The notes under the pieces were generated by a model. It was not told where the DNA came from. It searched no databases and saw only the letters and a program-made list of their open reading frames with translations. A stretch of 64,000 nt of DNA from Streptomyces sp. NBC_01460 (GTDB lineage Bacteria; Actinomycetota; Actinomycetes; Streptomycetales; Streptomycetaceae). Below, in pieces: positions 35,320-44,644 of the stretch (its first letter is position 1; each line of letters opens with the position of its first letter). The stretch is from NCBI RefSeq assembly GCF_036227405.1, contig NZ_CP109473.1, forward strand, positions 868,001 to 932,000, given 5' to 3'. The position numbers and the translations under genes were made by a program.

Positions 35320-37139
35320 GGTCCACGGACGGGGCACTGGAGATCGGCTTCATGCGCACGGTGTTCGACAGCCTCGGAGCGGGGGTCTTCGTCACCGACA
35401 CCGCGGGCCTGCTCACCGCGTGCAATCCACGGGCACAGGAGCTGCTCGGCCGCACGCTGGAGCAGATGCTCGGCCGCGACATGCACGACCTGATGCACCG
35501 CGGCCCGGACGGCGGCACGATCCCGCGCGACGCGTGCGGGCTGCTGGCCGTCCTGGACAGCGGCCGGCCCTCGGAGGGCAGCGAGGAACTCCTCCTGCGC
35601 GGGGACGGCACCCTGGTGCCCGTCATCTGGGCCGCCACTCCCCTGCGGGTCGAGGGCCGCACGGAGGGCGCGGTGATCGTCTTCCACGACTTCAGCCTGC
35701 ACCGCGACGCCGCCGAGCAGACCGCGGCCTACCTCGCCGCCCTGGAGGGGCTCACCGCCCGGCTGACGATGGTGGCGGAGGTCTCGACCGTCCTCATCTC
35801 CACCCTGGAGACAGAGGAGATGCTGAACAGGCTGGCCGGGCTGCTCGTGCCGGACATGGGTGACTGGGCCGCGATCGACGTGCGTACCCCGGGACGTGTA
35901 GGCGAGATGCGGCGCGTGGCCGTCCGCACCCCCGGCGACCGAGGGCCGGCGGAGGCGCTCACGGGGCCGTTGCCGCCCCTGTCCGAGTCGACCCGCTCGG
36001 CCGTGGTCCGAGCGCTGCGGGGAGGCGAGCCCGTCGTCCTGGACGCGGCCGACCTCGCCGAGCCGCCGGACGGTCCTCTCGCCCTCGCCCACCGGGTGCT
36101 GTTCGACCGGCTGGGAGGGACCTGCGCCGTCGTGGTCCCCCTGCACACGCGGCGGCAGGTCCTCGGCGCGCTGACCGTGGCGCGCGTGGCCCCGGACTCC
36201 TCCTACAGCGACGCCGAGGTCTTCGTACTCGCCGACATCGCGCGCCGGGCCGGCATCGTGATGGAGGCCGCCGAGCTGTTCGAACAGCAGCGCCACGTCG
36301 CGGAGACCATGCAGCGCCAGCTCCTCACCCCCCTGCCACAGGTCGACCACCTCACGCTGGCGGCCCGCTACCGGCCCGCGGAGAGCGCCGCCGAGATCGG
36401 CGGGGACTGGTACGACTCCTTCCTCCTCGGCGACGGGGTCCTGACGATGGTCATCGGTGACGTCGTCGGGCACGACCTCAAGGCCGCCGCCCACATGGCC
36501 GAGGTCCGCAACATGCTGCGCGCCCTGGCCTGGGACCGGACGGAGCCGCCCAGCCTGATCATGCGCCGTCTGGACGAGGCCATGACCCACACCAGCGACG
36601 CCCCCATGGCCACCTGCGTCTTCGCACGCGTCGAAGGCGAGGAGGGCGGCCCGTGGGAGCTCCACTGGGTCAACGCCGGGCACCCGCCGCCCCTGCTGGT
36701 CACCGCCGACGGCGACACCCGCTTCCTCGAAGCGGGTCACGGCCCCCTGCTCGGACTCAGCTCGGCCCTGCACATGGGGCTTGGGTGGCCCGACGCCCGC
36801 GCCGAGCTCCCGCCCCGGTCGACCCTCCTGCTCTACACCGACGGGCTGGTCGAGAGCCGCGCCCGGGACATCGAGGCCGGTCTCGCCCTGCTGCGCCGGC
36901 ACGCCGCGGACCTGGCCCACCATGACGTCGAGGACTTCCTCGACGAACTCCTGGCGCGCATCGACCCCAGCGGCGACGACGTCGCCCTGCTGGTGCTGCG
37001 CATCCCGCCGGAGGGTGTCGGTGCCGGCGACGACGAGGCACCGCCTCAGCACTCCCACAGCCCGGCCGCCGCCGACCGGGGTGCCCCGGGCTCCCGTATC
37101 GAGGGCACCCCGGTCAGGGACACCTCCGAGCCGGCCTGA
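35316..37139 (+). CDS. PAS-GAF-SpoIIE family protein phosphatase
   Basis: A 607-residue cytoplasmic PP2C-type phosphatase. I chose the ATG at 35316 because GGAGGG lies 7 bases upstream. Order: PAS (about 8-130, VFDSLGAGVFVTDTAGLLTACN), GAF (about 150-320) and SpoIIE/PP2C (about 340-560, with GGDWYDSFLL, IGDVVGHDLKAAAH and LYTDGLVESRARDIE, plus the metal-binding Asp in GDDVALLVLR). The tail is disordered. Unlike the 20665 phosphatase it lacks an HATPase domain, so its partner anti-sigma components must be encoded elsewhere. Confidence 0.88.
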   Translation: MRSTDGALEIGFMRTVFDSLGAGVFVTDTAGLLTACNPRAQELLGRTLEQMLGRDMHDLMHRGPDGGTIPRDACGLLAVLDSGRPSEGSEELLLRGDGTLVPVIWAATPLRVEGRTEGAVIVFHDFSLHRDAAEQTAAYLAALEGLTARLTMVAEVSTVLISTLETEEMLNRLAGLLVPDMGDWAAIDVRTPGRVGEMRRVAVRTPGDRGPAEALTGPLPPLSESTRSAVVRALRGGEPVVLDAADLAEPPDGPLALAHRVLFDRLGGTCAVVVPLHTRRQVLGALTVARVAPDSSYSDAEVFVLADIARRAGIVMEAAELFEQQRHVAETMQRQLLTPLPQVDHLTLAARYRPAESAAEIGGDWYDSFLLGDGVLTMVIGDVVGHDLKAAAHMAEVRNMLRALAWDRTEPPSLIMRRLDEAMTHTSDAPMATCVFARVEGEEGGPWELHWVNAGHPPPLLVTADGDTRFLEAGHGPLLGLSSALHMGLGWPDARAELPPRSTLLLYTDGLVESRARDIEAGLALLRRHAADLAHHDVEDFLDELLARIDPSGDDVALLVLRIPPEGVGAGDDEAPPQHSHSPAAADRGAPGSRIEGTPVRDTSEPA

Positions 37140-37291
37140 TACACACAACTCGCGCCTCCGCAAGGGGGGTTGGGGACACCCTGGATCCGGGTACGGGGCG
37201 TACCGATCTTCCGTCGGCGTCCTGGCAGGGTCATCGGTGAACGACCGACCGGCCCGCGAAGCGCGGGCCACGACCCAGGGGGAACACACTC

Positions 37292-38395
37292 ATGCGTCGC
37301 ACACGCCTCGCCGCCGCAGTCCTGCTCGCCGCCACCCTCACCGGGGCACTCTCCCCCGCGGCAGCCGCCCGTCCGTCGGATCCGGTGCAGCGCCGGCTCG
37401 ATCTGCTGGTGGAGCGGGACGGCGTCCCGGGCGCCCTCGCGTACGGCGGCGGGACGACCCGTACGGCCGGAGTCTCGGATATGACGACGAACCGTCAGAT
37501 GGTGGGACCACAGGGCCGGTTCCGGCTCGCCAGCAACACCAAGGCCTTCACCGCCACCGCCGTGATGCGTCTGGTGGCGGACGGGCGGATACGCCTCGAC
37601 GACCGCGCCGGGACCTACGTGCCCCAGCTCGCCACGCACGCCGTCACCGTACGGCAGTTGCTGAAGCAGACGAGCGGGCTCCCGGAGTACACCGCGCTGG
37701 TCGACTGGTCGAAGGGCGGCACGTCGCAGGAGTATCTGGCTCTCGCGCTCGGCGCGGAGCCCGATTTCGAGCCCGGCACCGACTGGGGGTACTCCAACAC
37801 GAACTACCTGGTGCTCGGCATGGTGATCGACCGGGCCTCCGGCGTCGGTTTCCGCACCTATGTCGAGCGTACGATCCTGCGCCCGCTGCACCTGGACGAC
37901 ACCTACTGGCCCGCCCCCGGCGAACTGGCCCTGCGAGGACCGCACGCCCGTAACTACGGTGTGCACCCCGCGTTCCCGGAGGCGGGGGTCGTCGACGTGA
38001 CGGAGCTTCCCGGGTACGAGTTCGGTGCGTCCGGCGGGCTCGTCTCCACGCCCGGGGACCTCGACGCCTTCTGGAACGGTCTGTTCGGCGGCCGTCTCCT
38101 GCCGGGCTGGGCACTGGGTCTGATGACGCGGGACACCACCGACGTCGGCGGCCGGGACGTGTACCCCGCGGGCAGCCGTTACGGCTACGGCATCGCCTCG
38201 CACCCGCTCAGCTGCGGCGGGGTCTACTGGGGCCACGGCGGCGACCTGCCCGGCGGCTCGGTGGGCGGCGGCCGGGCCACGGGCGGCCGGGGCACCGTGA
38301 CCGTCTACACCACGACGTGGGCGGGCGGCGGCGAGAGCCTGGGCCACCTCCAGGGCGCGGTGGACGCCGCGTTGTGCGCCGGCGGCCGCGGGTGA
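37292..38395 (+). CDS. Secreted serine hydrolase, class C beta-lactamase/D-alanyl carboxypeptidase family
   Basis: A 367-residue exported protein with signal peptide (RRTRLAAAVLLAATLTGALSPAAAA) cleaved near residue 26. Penicillin-binding motifs: SNTK (Ser81-Lys84, SxxK), YSN in DWGYSNTNYLVLG, and HGG in WGHGGDLPG near the C-terminus. Length and motif order match Streptomyces R61-type carboxypeptidases and esterase EstB-like enzymes. Which activity (peptidase, esterase, lactamase) is not resolved. AGGGGG lies 8 bases before the ATG. It stands alone. Confidence 0.87.
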   Translation: MRRTRLAAAVLLAATLTGALSPAAAARPSDPVQRRLDLLVERDGVPGALAYGGGTTRTAGVSDMTTNRQMVGPQGRFRLASNTKAFTATAVMRLVADGRIRLDDRAGTYVPQLATHAVTVRQLLKQTSGLPEYTALVDWSKGGTSQEYLALALGAEPDFEPGTDWGYSNTNYLVLGMVIDRASGVGFRTYVERTILRPLHLDDTYWPAPGELALRGPHARNYGVHPAFPEAGVVDVTELPGYEFGASGGLVSTPGDLDAFWNGLFGGRLLPGWALGLMTRDTTDVGGRDVYPAGSRYGYGIASHPLSCGGVYWGHGGDLPGGSVGGGRATGGRGTVTVYTTTWAGGGESLGHLQGAVDAALCAGGRG

Positions 38396-38401
38396 ACCGA
38401 A

Positions 38402-38425
38402 GGCCCGCCGCCACGCCGGCGGGCC
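38402..38425. terminator. Bidirectional terminator
   Basis: GGCCCGCCG and CGGCGGGCC pair across a 6-base loop between the convergent serine hydrolase and amidase genes. Confidence 0.8.
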
Positions 38426-38440
38426 CCGCACGCCAGGGCC

Positions 38441-39889
38441 TCAGCAACCGGCGGGCCAGCGGTGGGCCCACGGAGCCGCCCGCTCGAACGCGGCTGCCGC
38501 ACGCAGGACCTGCGCGTCGGCGAGATGCCGGCCGACGATGTGCAGCCCCACCGGCAGACCGTCCCGGGTCCAGCCGGCGGGGACGCTCACGGCGGGCTGG
38601 CCGGTGAGGTTGGCCGGGAAGGTGAAACCGGTCCAGGCGGTGTCCGCCACCTCCCGGCCGTCGATGTGCCCGGGCCCCTGGATGCCGACGGCGAACGGCG
38701 GCACGGCGGCGGTCGGGGTGACCAGCAGGTCGTACGTGGACATCAGCCGCGCCGTCCGGTTGACGACCGCCTTACGGACGATGTTGGCGTCGGTGAACTC
38801 CTCGGCCGTCCAGCGGCGTCGCATCATCGCCACGAGATGGGGCGACATCCGCTCGCCGTGCACATCGACGAGGCCGCGCATGCCGGTGAGGTCCGTCTCG
38901 GCGGCGATGAGGGCGGCGAAGGCCTCGGCGGGGTCGTCCCACCCGGGGTCCACCGCCTCGACCCGGCAGCCGAGGTCCTTCTCCAGGACGCCGACCGCGG
39001 CGTCGACGACTCGGCGCACCTCGGGGTCGACGGCGAGGTAGCCGAGGTCGGCGCTGTAGGCGACGCGCAGCCCTTGAACACCCGCCCCGTCGGGCGCCCC
39101 GTTCCAGTCGACGTCACCGCACGGGATCGAGTGACGGTCGCGCGGGTCGGGCCCGGCCAGCACGGACATCATCAGAGCCGCGTCGGCGACCGTGCGGGTC
39201 AGCGGGCCGATGTGTTCGAGCGACTCCCAGCCCGAGACCCCGGGATAGCGTTCGTCGCGGCAGCCGGGCCACACCGGGACCCGTCCCATCGCCGCCTTGA
39301 AGCCGACCAGCCCGCAGTGCGCGGCCGGCACCCGTACCGAGCCGCCCCCGTCGGATCCCAGCGAGACGGGCCCGAGGCCCGCGGCGACGGCCGCCGCCGA
39401 TCCCGCGCTCGAACCGCCGGGCGTGAGTGCCGTGTTCCACGGGTTGCGGGTGGCGGGGAAGACCGGGTTGTGGCCCACGGCGCTGTATCCGAACTCGGTG
39501 GCGTTGGTCTTGCCGAGCACCACTGCCCCGGCACCGAGGACGCGCTCCACCACGATGTCGTCCTCGTCCGGCACGAAGTCCTCGTAGGCGGGCGAGCCGG
39601 ACGTGGTACGGATGCCACGGGTCGCGATCAGGTCCTTCACCCCGATCGGCACGCCCGCCAGCGGGCCGACCTCCTCGCCGTGCGCGAGGCGCTCGCCGAT
39701 CCGGCGGGCACGGGCACGCGCCTGGTCGGGGACGGGGGTGCAGTAGGCGTGCAGAGCGGGATCCAGCTCCGCCGTCCGGTCGAGGACCGCATCCACGGCT
39801 TCGAGGGGCGACACCTCCGACTTCCTTATGCGGGAGGCGAGTTCAGTGGCGGAAAGGCGGCAGATCTCGTCGCGTGCGGCGCGGTCCAC
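38441..39889 (-). CDS. Amidase-signature family hydrolase
   Basis: A 482-residue cytoplasmic amidase. The GTG at 39889 has GAGGAG upstream. The Ser-cisSer-Lys triad is visible as Lys in GVKDLIA, the Gly/Ser-rich TPGGSSAGSAAAVAAGL, and GSDGGGSVRVPAAHCGLVGFK. It follows an NCS1 permease by 28 bases, so the two form an uptake-plus-hydrolysis pair, perhaps for a nitrogen-rich amide or a cyclic-imide breakdown product. The substrate is not readable. GatA is unlikely because no gatB/gatC is present. Confidence 0.88.
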   Translation of the reverse strand: MDRAARDEICRLSATELASRIRKSEVSPLEAVDAVLDRTAELDPALHAYCTPVPDQARARARRIGERLAHGEEVGPLAGVPIGVKDLIATRGIRTTSGSPAYEDFVPDEDDIVVERVLGAGAVVLGKTNATEFGYSAVGHNPVFPATRNPWNTALTPGGSSAGSAAAVAAGLGPVSLGSDGGGSVRVPAAHCGLVGFKAAMGRVPVWPGCRDERYPGVSGWESLEHIGPLTRTVADAALMMSVLAGPDPRDRHSIPCGDVDWNGAPDGAGVQGLRVAYSADLGYLAVDPEVRRVVDAAVGVLEKDLGCRVEAVDPGWDDPAEAFAALIAAETDLTGMRGLVDVHGERMSPHLVAMMRRRWTAEEFTDANIVRKAVVNRTARLMSTYDLLVTPTAAVPPFAVGIQGPGHIDGREVADTAWTGFTFPANLTGQPAVSVPAGWTRDGLPVGLHIVGRHLADAQVLRAAAAFERAAPWAHRWPAGC

Positions 39890-39917
39890 AGGTGTTCTCC
39901 TCGGTGGGCGGATCGGG

Positions 39918-41246
39918 TCAGGCGACCTGGGCGACGGGCGCGGGCGCGGTGCGTTCGACGGCCAGGAAGACGCCGCACGCGACGGCCATGCCGATGAGCG
40001 CGTCGACGGAACCGGGCAGGAGGTAGTGGGCCACCGTCGCGGCGCCGGCGCCGGCCCCCCACGCGACGAGGGCGCCCGGCCTGTAGGCACGGGCCTCCCG
40101 GCCCGCCGTGCGGCGGCGCAGGAACAGCTGGTCCGTGATCAGGACGGCGCCGATGGGCGGCACGAAGATGCCGAGGAGGTTCAGCCAGTCGAGGAAGAGG
40201 CTCCACACCCCGGTCATCGCCGCGACCAGACCGAGGACGCTCAGGGCGATCGCGAGGGGCCGCATGCGGAACGGAGTGATGGCGGACCAGCCGACGGCCC
40301 CGTTGTAGAGGCAGTGCGAGGCGACCGAGCCGAGGTTGACGAAGACGAACAGGACGGCGACCGAGGTCAGCAGGGGTCCGTGGCCGGTGAGCAGCCCGAG
40401 GAATCCGCCGCCGTTGACGGCGGGGTCCACGGCCCCGCCGACCGCGACGACGAGCCCGCCCACGAGGTACGAGACGCTGTTGGCGAAGGGGAACGCGCAG
40501 CTCGCCGCGGCGACGGCGGCCCGTCCGCTCCTGGCCCAGCGGGTGAAGTCGGCGGTCATGGTGCCCGAGTCGGAGAACCCCGCGATCACGATGCTCATGG
40601 CCGCGCCGAAGGACAGGGCGTGACCGGCGCCCTCGTACGACAGGGCGTGGCCCAGGGATGTGCCGCCCTCGGCCAGGCCGAACCAGAGGGCGACACCCGC
40701 CAGGACGACGAACAGCGGGGTGGCGACGAGCCCGATCAGCGACAGGGCGCGGATGCCGAGGACGGTGAGCACGGTGTAGAGGACTCCCCCGGCGAGCGCG
40801 CCCAGCAACGGCGCCCACCCCAGGGCCTCCTGGAGCGTGGTGCCGCTCAGCCCGATCTGGAAGGAGTACCAGCCGATGACGACCGTGGAGAGGAAGGCCG
40901 CGGGTATGCGGCTCCCGAGCGTGCCGAACGTCCGGGCGGCCTGGTGGGAGAAGTTCTCGCCGGTACGGCCCGCGAGCCAGCTGAGTGCGCCGACGTAGGC
41001 GAAGAGCACGAGGTTGCCGAGGAGGATGGCCGCCGCCCCCTGCGCGAGGCCCAGGTTGTAGACGATGACGCCGCCGAACACGGCGTTGCCGAGGTTCATC
41101 GGGAAGCCGAACCACACGGCCGACACGGACAGCAGCCCGCGGCGCGCCCCCTGGGGCACCGGCTCGTGCTCGTACTCCTCGCCCAGCGGACCGCCTTCAC
41201 GCAGGCGCGGCTCCTGACGTCGTGTTGCGCTCGTGGTCGTGGTCAC
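39918..41246 (-). CDS. NCS1-family permease (cytosine/purine/allantoin type)
   Basis: A 442-residue membrane protein with about 12 hydrophobic segments. The GTG at 41246 lies just after GGGAGGG. The N-terminus LLSVSAVWFGFPMNLGNAVFGGVIVYNLGL and the middle AMSIVIAGFSDSGTMTADFTRWA match the nucleobase:cation symporter-1 family, CodB-like branch. It is co-directional with, and 28 bases from, the amidase gene, so it probably imports the amidase substrate or its precursor. Confidence 0.87.
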   Translation of the reverse strand: MTTTTSATRRQEPRLREGGPLGEEYEHEPVPQGARRGLLSVSAVWFGFPMNLGNAVFGGVIVYNLGLAQGAAAILLGNLVLFAYVGALSWLAGRTGENFSHQAARTFGTLGSRIPAAFLSTVVIGWYSFQIGLSGTTLQEALGWAPLLGALAGGVLYTVLTVLGIRALSLIGLVATPLFVVLAGVALWFGLAEGGTSLGHALSYEGAGHALSFGAAMSIVIAGFSDSGTMTADFTRWARSGRAAVAAASCAFPFANSVSYLVGGLVVAVGGAVDPAVNGGGFLGLLTGHGPLLTSVAVLFVFVNLGSVASHCLYNGAVGWSAITPFRMRPLAIALSVLGLVAAMTGVWSLFLDWLNLLGIFVPPIGAVLITDQLFLRRRTAGREARAYRPGALVAWGAGAGAATVAHYLLPGSVDALIGMAVACGVFLAVERTAPAPVAQVA

Positions 41247-41262
41247 GGGCCCTCCCGGTTTG

Positions 41263-41272
41263 CGGTATACCG
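41263..41272. promoter_or_regulatory. Palindrome CGGTATACCG upstream of the permease
   Basis: A 10-bp perfect palindrome 17-26 bases upstream of the permease GTG. GTATAC cores are typical of GntR-family operators, and TATACC read on the minus strand could also serve as a -10. No GntR gene is in the window. Confidence 0.4.
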
Positions 41273-41372
41273 TTCTGACGCTTGGACGGTAGGTTCCGGG
41301 TGTTTCCGCCGACGGCACGGCTTGTTACGGGATGGGGACGCCGGGACCGCGTGGCAATCCGGCCCTCGGAGG

Positions 41373-42278
41373 TCAGCCGGCCGTACGCGCGGCCATGTCG
41401 AGCAGCCTCTGGATGTGCAGGCCGTGGGCCGCGTCGATGCCGGTGCCCCGGCCGGTCCGTACGGCGGTGGCGAACTCGCGCCGGAGGACGGGCCAGCACT
41501 CCTCGTGGTCGATGCCGGCCGTGTCGTAGACCAGCTCCTCGCCGGGGCCGAAGAGTTCGACCCGCGTCCTGGCCCGCTCCAGCCGCACGCTGCCCGACAG
41601 GGACGCCTGGCTGACCGCGCCGTTCTCGTGCTCGCAGGTGAGCTCGATCCAGCGGCGCGGATCACCGGCGGCCCGTACGGAGACGATGGGGCCGACCGCA
41701 CTGTCGAGGATGTCCAGGAGGTGCGGACCGAGGTCGAGCAGCGCCCCGTGCTCCAGCCGCCACGACGTGGCGAACTCCCCGCCCAGGAAGGCCCCGTGCA
41801 GATAGCAGGAGCGTGCTCCCGTCACCTCGCGGTTGGCCGCCTCGGCGAGGAAGGCGCGGGTGGCCGGGTGGTAGCGCTTGGTGAGGACGAGCTGGGAGAT
41901 CACCCCGTGGTCGCTGACGGCGTCCGCCACTTTGCGCGCCGAGTCGAGGTCGGCGCCGAGCGGCTTCTCCAGCAGGAGGGCGCGGCCTGCGGCAGCGGCG
42001 CGTGGGGCGAGGACGGCCTGGACGGCGGGGGGCACGGCGAACGCGACCGCCTCGCACCGGTCGAGGAGTTCTTCGAAGGACGCGGCGACCGGCGCACCGT
42101 AGGGTTCGGCGACCTCGGCGGCGGCCTCCTGGCGGCGGGCCCAGACCGCCGCGAGTGTGGTCTCCGGCCCGGCCGCCAGCATGCGGGCGTGCATGGTGCG
42201 GGCCCAGGGGCCGGCGCCGACGAGGCCGACGCGGACCGGTTCGTGGGGCCAGACGTCCGGGAGGGGTGGGGTGGACAT
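41373..42278 (-). CDS. Gfo/Idh/MocA-family oxidoreductase
   Basis: A 301-residue NAD(P)-dependent sugar oxidoreductase. N-terminal Rossmann motif VRVGLVGAGPWARTMHARML, the family EKP motif in LLLEKPLGADLDSARKV with the catalytic-region lysine, and a His-containing GALLDLGPHLLDILD segment. CGGAGAAG precedes the ATG. It is the last gene of the minus-strand ABC-importer/ROK group. Members oxidise sugar hydroxyls (for example inositol, glucose or 3-keto-glycoside chemistry). Together with the divergent dehydrogenase and isomerase genes it may oxidise or reduce the imported glycoside. Confidence 0.87.
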   Translation of the reverse strand: MSTPPLPDVWPHEPVRVGLVGAGPWARTMHARMLAAGPETTLAAVWARRQEAAAEVAEPYGAPVAASFEELLDRCEAVAFAVPPAVQAVLAPRAAAAGRALLLEKPLGADLDSARKVADAVSDHGVISQLVLTKRYHPATRAFLAEAANREVTGARSCYLHGAFLGGEFATSWRLEHGALLDLGPHLLDILDSAVGPIVSVRAAGDPRRWIELTCEHENGAVSQASLSGSVRLERARTRVELFGPGEELVYDTAGIDHEECWPVLRREFATAVRTGRGTGIDAAHGLHIQRLLDMAARTAG

Positions 42279-42402
42279 GGTGCTTCTCCGTCGTTCAGCT
42301 GTGGGTACGGTGCGCGCGCCGGGCGTGGGGTGCCGTCCGCGCGGTGCGCCCCGGCGCGTCGGTTGTGGTGCGCCGGGCCCCGGCCGGCCCGGCGCCCGGC
42401 GT

Positions 42403-43611
42403 TCAGGCGCCGACGCGGGCCAGGGCCGCGAGGCGGGCGTCGGCGCGGTCGGGGGCGTAGAGGTGGTCGATGACCATGTGGGCGGCTCCGGCCAGGGCCG
42501 CGCGGTCGCCCAGTTCGGAGGTGACGACCTGGAGGTGGGCCGTGGTGCGTGGCATGGCGCGCTGGTAGAGGAGTTCGCGGACCCCGGTGAGGAACGGGGT
42601 GCCCGCCAGGTCCCCGCTCAGCATCAGCACACCGGGGTTGAGCAGGGTGACGACGGTGACCAGGACCTCGCCGACGCGCTGCCCGGCCTCGCGGGCGAGC
42701 CGTACGGCGTCCGGATGCCCCGCGGCGAGGTGCTCGCGGACATCGGATCCCGAGGCGGTGGGCACTCCGGCGTCGGTCAGTTGCGCGGCGATCGACCGGC
42801 CGCTGGCGACCGCCGCGAGGCATCCGTAGGAGCCGCACATGCACAGTGCGTCGGGGCGGTCGTGCAGCCGGATGTGTCCGATGTCGCCCGCTCCGCCGTC
42901 GATGCCCCGGTAGATCTCGCCGCCGACGACGACGCCGGCGCCGATCCCGGTGGAGGCCTTGATCAGGACGAAGGCGCTGCACTCCGGGTGTCCGGCCTGC
43001 TGTTCGGCCAGGGCCATCAGGTTGGCGTCGTTGTCGACGAAGACCGGCAGCGGTCCCGCGGCGGGCATGGGGCCGACGTGCTCGGTCCAGGCCTCACGCA
43101 TGCGCTCGCGTACAGGGAAGCGGTCCCATCCGGGCATGATCGGGGGCTGGACGATCCGGGCGGACTCCCAGTCGACCGGGCCGGGCACGGAGAGTCCGAT
43201 GCCGCAGACCCGCTCGGGTCCCACGCCCGCCTCGGCGAGCAGCGGGCCGAACCGGCGGGCCAGTTGGTCCAGGGCCCGGTCGGGGCCGTCGGCGATGACG
43301 AGTGCGCCGGTGTGCTCGGCCAGCACCTCTCCGGACAGGTCGAGCACGGCGAGGCGTGCGTGCCGGGTCTCCAGGTCCGCCACGAGGACGACCGCGTGGG
43401 TCGCGTCGAACTCCAGCCGGGCGGAGGGGCGTCCGCCGGTGGAGGTGCCGGTGGCGCCACGCAGCCAGCCCGCTCCGAAGAGCTGGTCGAGCCGGTGTCC
43501 CACCGTCGAGCGGGACAGTCCGGTCGCCTGCTGGAGCTCGCCGCGCGTGGTGGCCTCGCCGCTGCGGATGAGCTGCAGGAGGTGCCCCGCGCTGGCCTGG
43601 TTTCCTGCCAT
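42403..43611 (-). CDS. ROK-family transcriptional regulator
   Basis: A 402-residue NagC/XylR-type repressor. The ATG at 43611 has a GAGGA upstream; a GTG five codons earlier is possible. An N-terminal winged HTH (TTRGELQQATGLSRSTVGHRLDQLFGAGWL) precedes the ROK sugar-kinase-like fold with VFVDNDANLMALAE, the zinc-binding cluster CMCGSYGCL and GAGVVVGGEIYRGIDGGAGDIGH. Located between the ABC permeases and the oxidoreductase, it is the likely sensor of the sugar carried by this locus and the candidate regulator of the divergent promoter region at 47059-47194. Confidence 0.9.
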   Translation of the reverse strand: MAGNQASAGHLLQLIRSGEATTRGELQQATGLSRSTVGHRLDQLFGAGWLRGATGTSTGGRPSARLEFDATHAVVLVADLETRHARLAVLDLSGEVLAEHTGALVIADGPDRALDQLARRFGPLLAEAGVGPERVCGIGLSVPGPVDWESARIVQPPIMPGWDRFPVRERMREAWTEHVGPMPAAGPLPVFVDNDANLMALAEQQAGHPECSAFVLIKASTGIGAGVVVGGEIYRGIDGGAGDIGHIRLHDRPDALCMCGSYGCLAAVASGRSIAAQLTDAGVPTASGSDVREHLAAGHPDAVRLAREAGQRVGEVLVTVVTLLNPGVLMLSGDLAGTPFLTGVRELLYQRAMPRTTAHLQVVTSELGDRAALAGAAHMVIDHLYAPDRADARLAALARVGA

Positions 43612-43699
43612 CCCTGCTGTCCTCACCCTGTCTGTCGCGTCCGTGCCCGCTGCCCCTGGGGGCCAGGCGGTTAGTCCTGCCTGCCCCCCTGACCCGGGG

Positions 43700-44644
43700 T
43701 CAGCCCTTGTCCGCACCGCTGGTCAGACCCTCGGTGAGGAGCCGTTCGGCGGAGAAGAACAGGAGTACCACAGGGATGGTGAGGACCACCGACCCGGCCA
43801 TCAGCACCGTCTTCGACACCTCGATGCCGTTGGCCAGTTGCTGGAGTCCCAGCGAGACCGTCCACCTCTCGGGGTCGGCCGCGAGGAAGAGGAGGGCGAA
43901 GAGGAACTCGTTCCAGGCGATCATGAAAACGTACAGCCCGGTCGCCATGAGGGTCGGCAGGGCGAGCGGCAGGATGATCTTGCGTACGGTCTGCAGGCGT
44001 GACGCGCCGTCGATCGACGCCGCCTCCTCGATGCTGTACGGGATGGTGACGAAGTAGTTCTTCAGCATGTAGATCGAGACGGGCACGGTCTGCGCGATGT
44101 AGACGATGGCGAGTCCGACCAGGCTGCCGGAGAGTCCCATCTTCGCGAACATGACGAAGAGCGGTACGGCCAGCAGGGTGGCCGGGAAGAGGTAGACGGC
44201 CAGGAAGACCGCGCTGACCTGCCGGTTGCCGAAGAACTTCAGCCGGCTCACCGCGTAGGCCCCCGGCACCGCCGCGGCCAGCGTGAGCAGGACCGTGGCG
44301 ACGGCAACGAGCGCCGAGTTGACCAGCATGCCGAGGAATCCCTGGCCGCCGTCGGACGAGGACTTGAGGACGCTCTCGTAGGTGTCGAGCGTGAAGTCCT
44401 TCGCCGAGACCCAGAGGTTGCCGGGGTCCAGGAGCAGGGCGTCGATGGGCTTCACCGACAGCATGAGCATGTAGTAGAAGGGCACGATCGTGATCGCCGC
44501 GAGGAAGGCGATCACCACCCAGCGCAGCACGCCGAAGAAGCGTTCCTCGAACTGGGCGCGGGTGAGCCGGGGGCGCCTGGCCGCGGGCGGCGGGCTCGTG
44601 GTCCGCCCGGTCTCGTCGCGGGTCAGGGTGTCGGTGGCGGTCAT
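43700..44644 (-). CDS. Sugar ABC transporter permease, MalG/UgpE-like
   Basis: A 314-residue permease with six hydrophobic segments and the MalG-type EAA loop YSIEEAASIDGASRLQTVRKIILPLALP. The ATG overlaps the stop of the MalF-like permease (ATGA). It forms the heterodimeric channel with that protein. The ATPase is not encoded here, so a shared MsiK-type ATPase, usual in Streptomyces, is inferred. Confidence 0.92.
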   Translation of the reverse strand: MTATDTLTRDETGRTTSPPPAARRPRLTRAQFEERFFGVLRWVVIAFLAAITIVPFYYMLMLSVKPIDALLLDPGNLWVSAKDFTLDTYESVLKSSSDGGQGFLGMLVNSALVAVATVLLTLAAAVPGAYAVSRLKFFGNRQVSAVFLAVYLFPATLLAVPLFVMFAKMGLSGSLVGLAIVYIAQTVPVSIYMLKNYFVTIPYSIEEAASIDGASRLQTVRKIILPLALPTLMATGLYVFMIAWNEFLFALLFLAADPERWTVSLGLQQLANGIEVSKTVLMAGSVVLTIPVVLLFFSAERLLTEGLTSGADKG

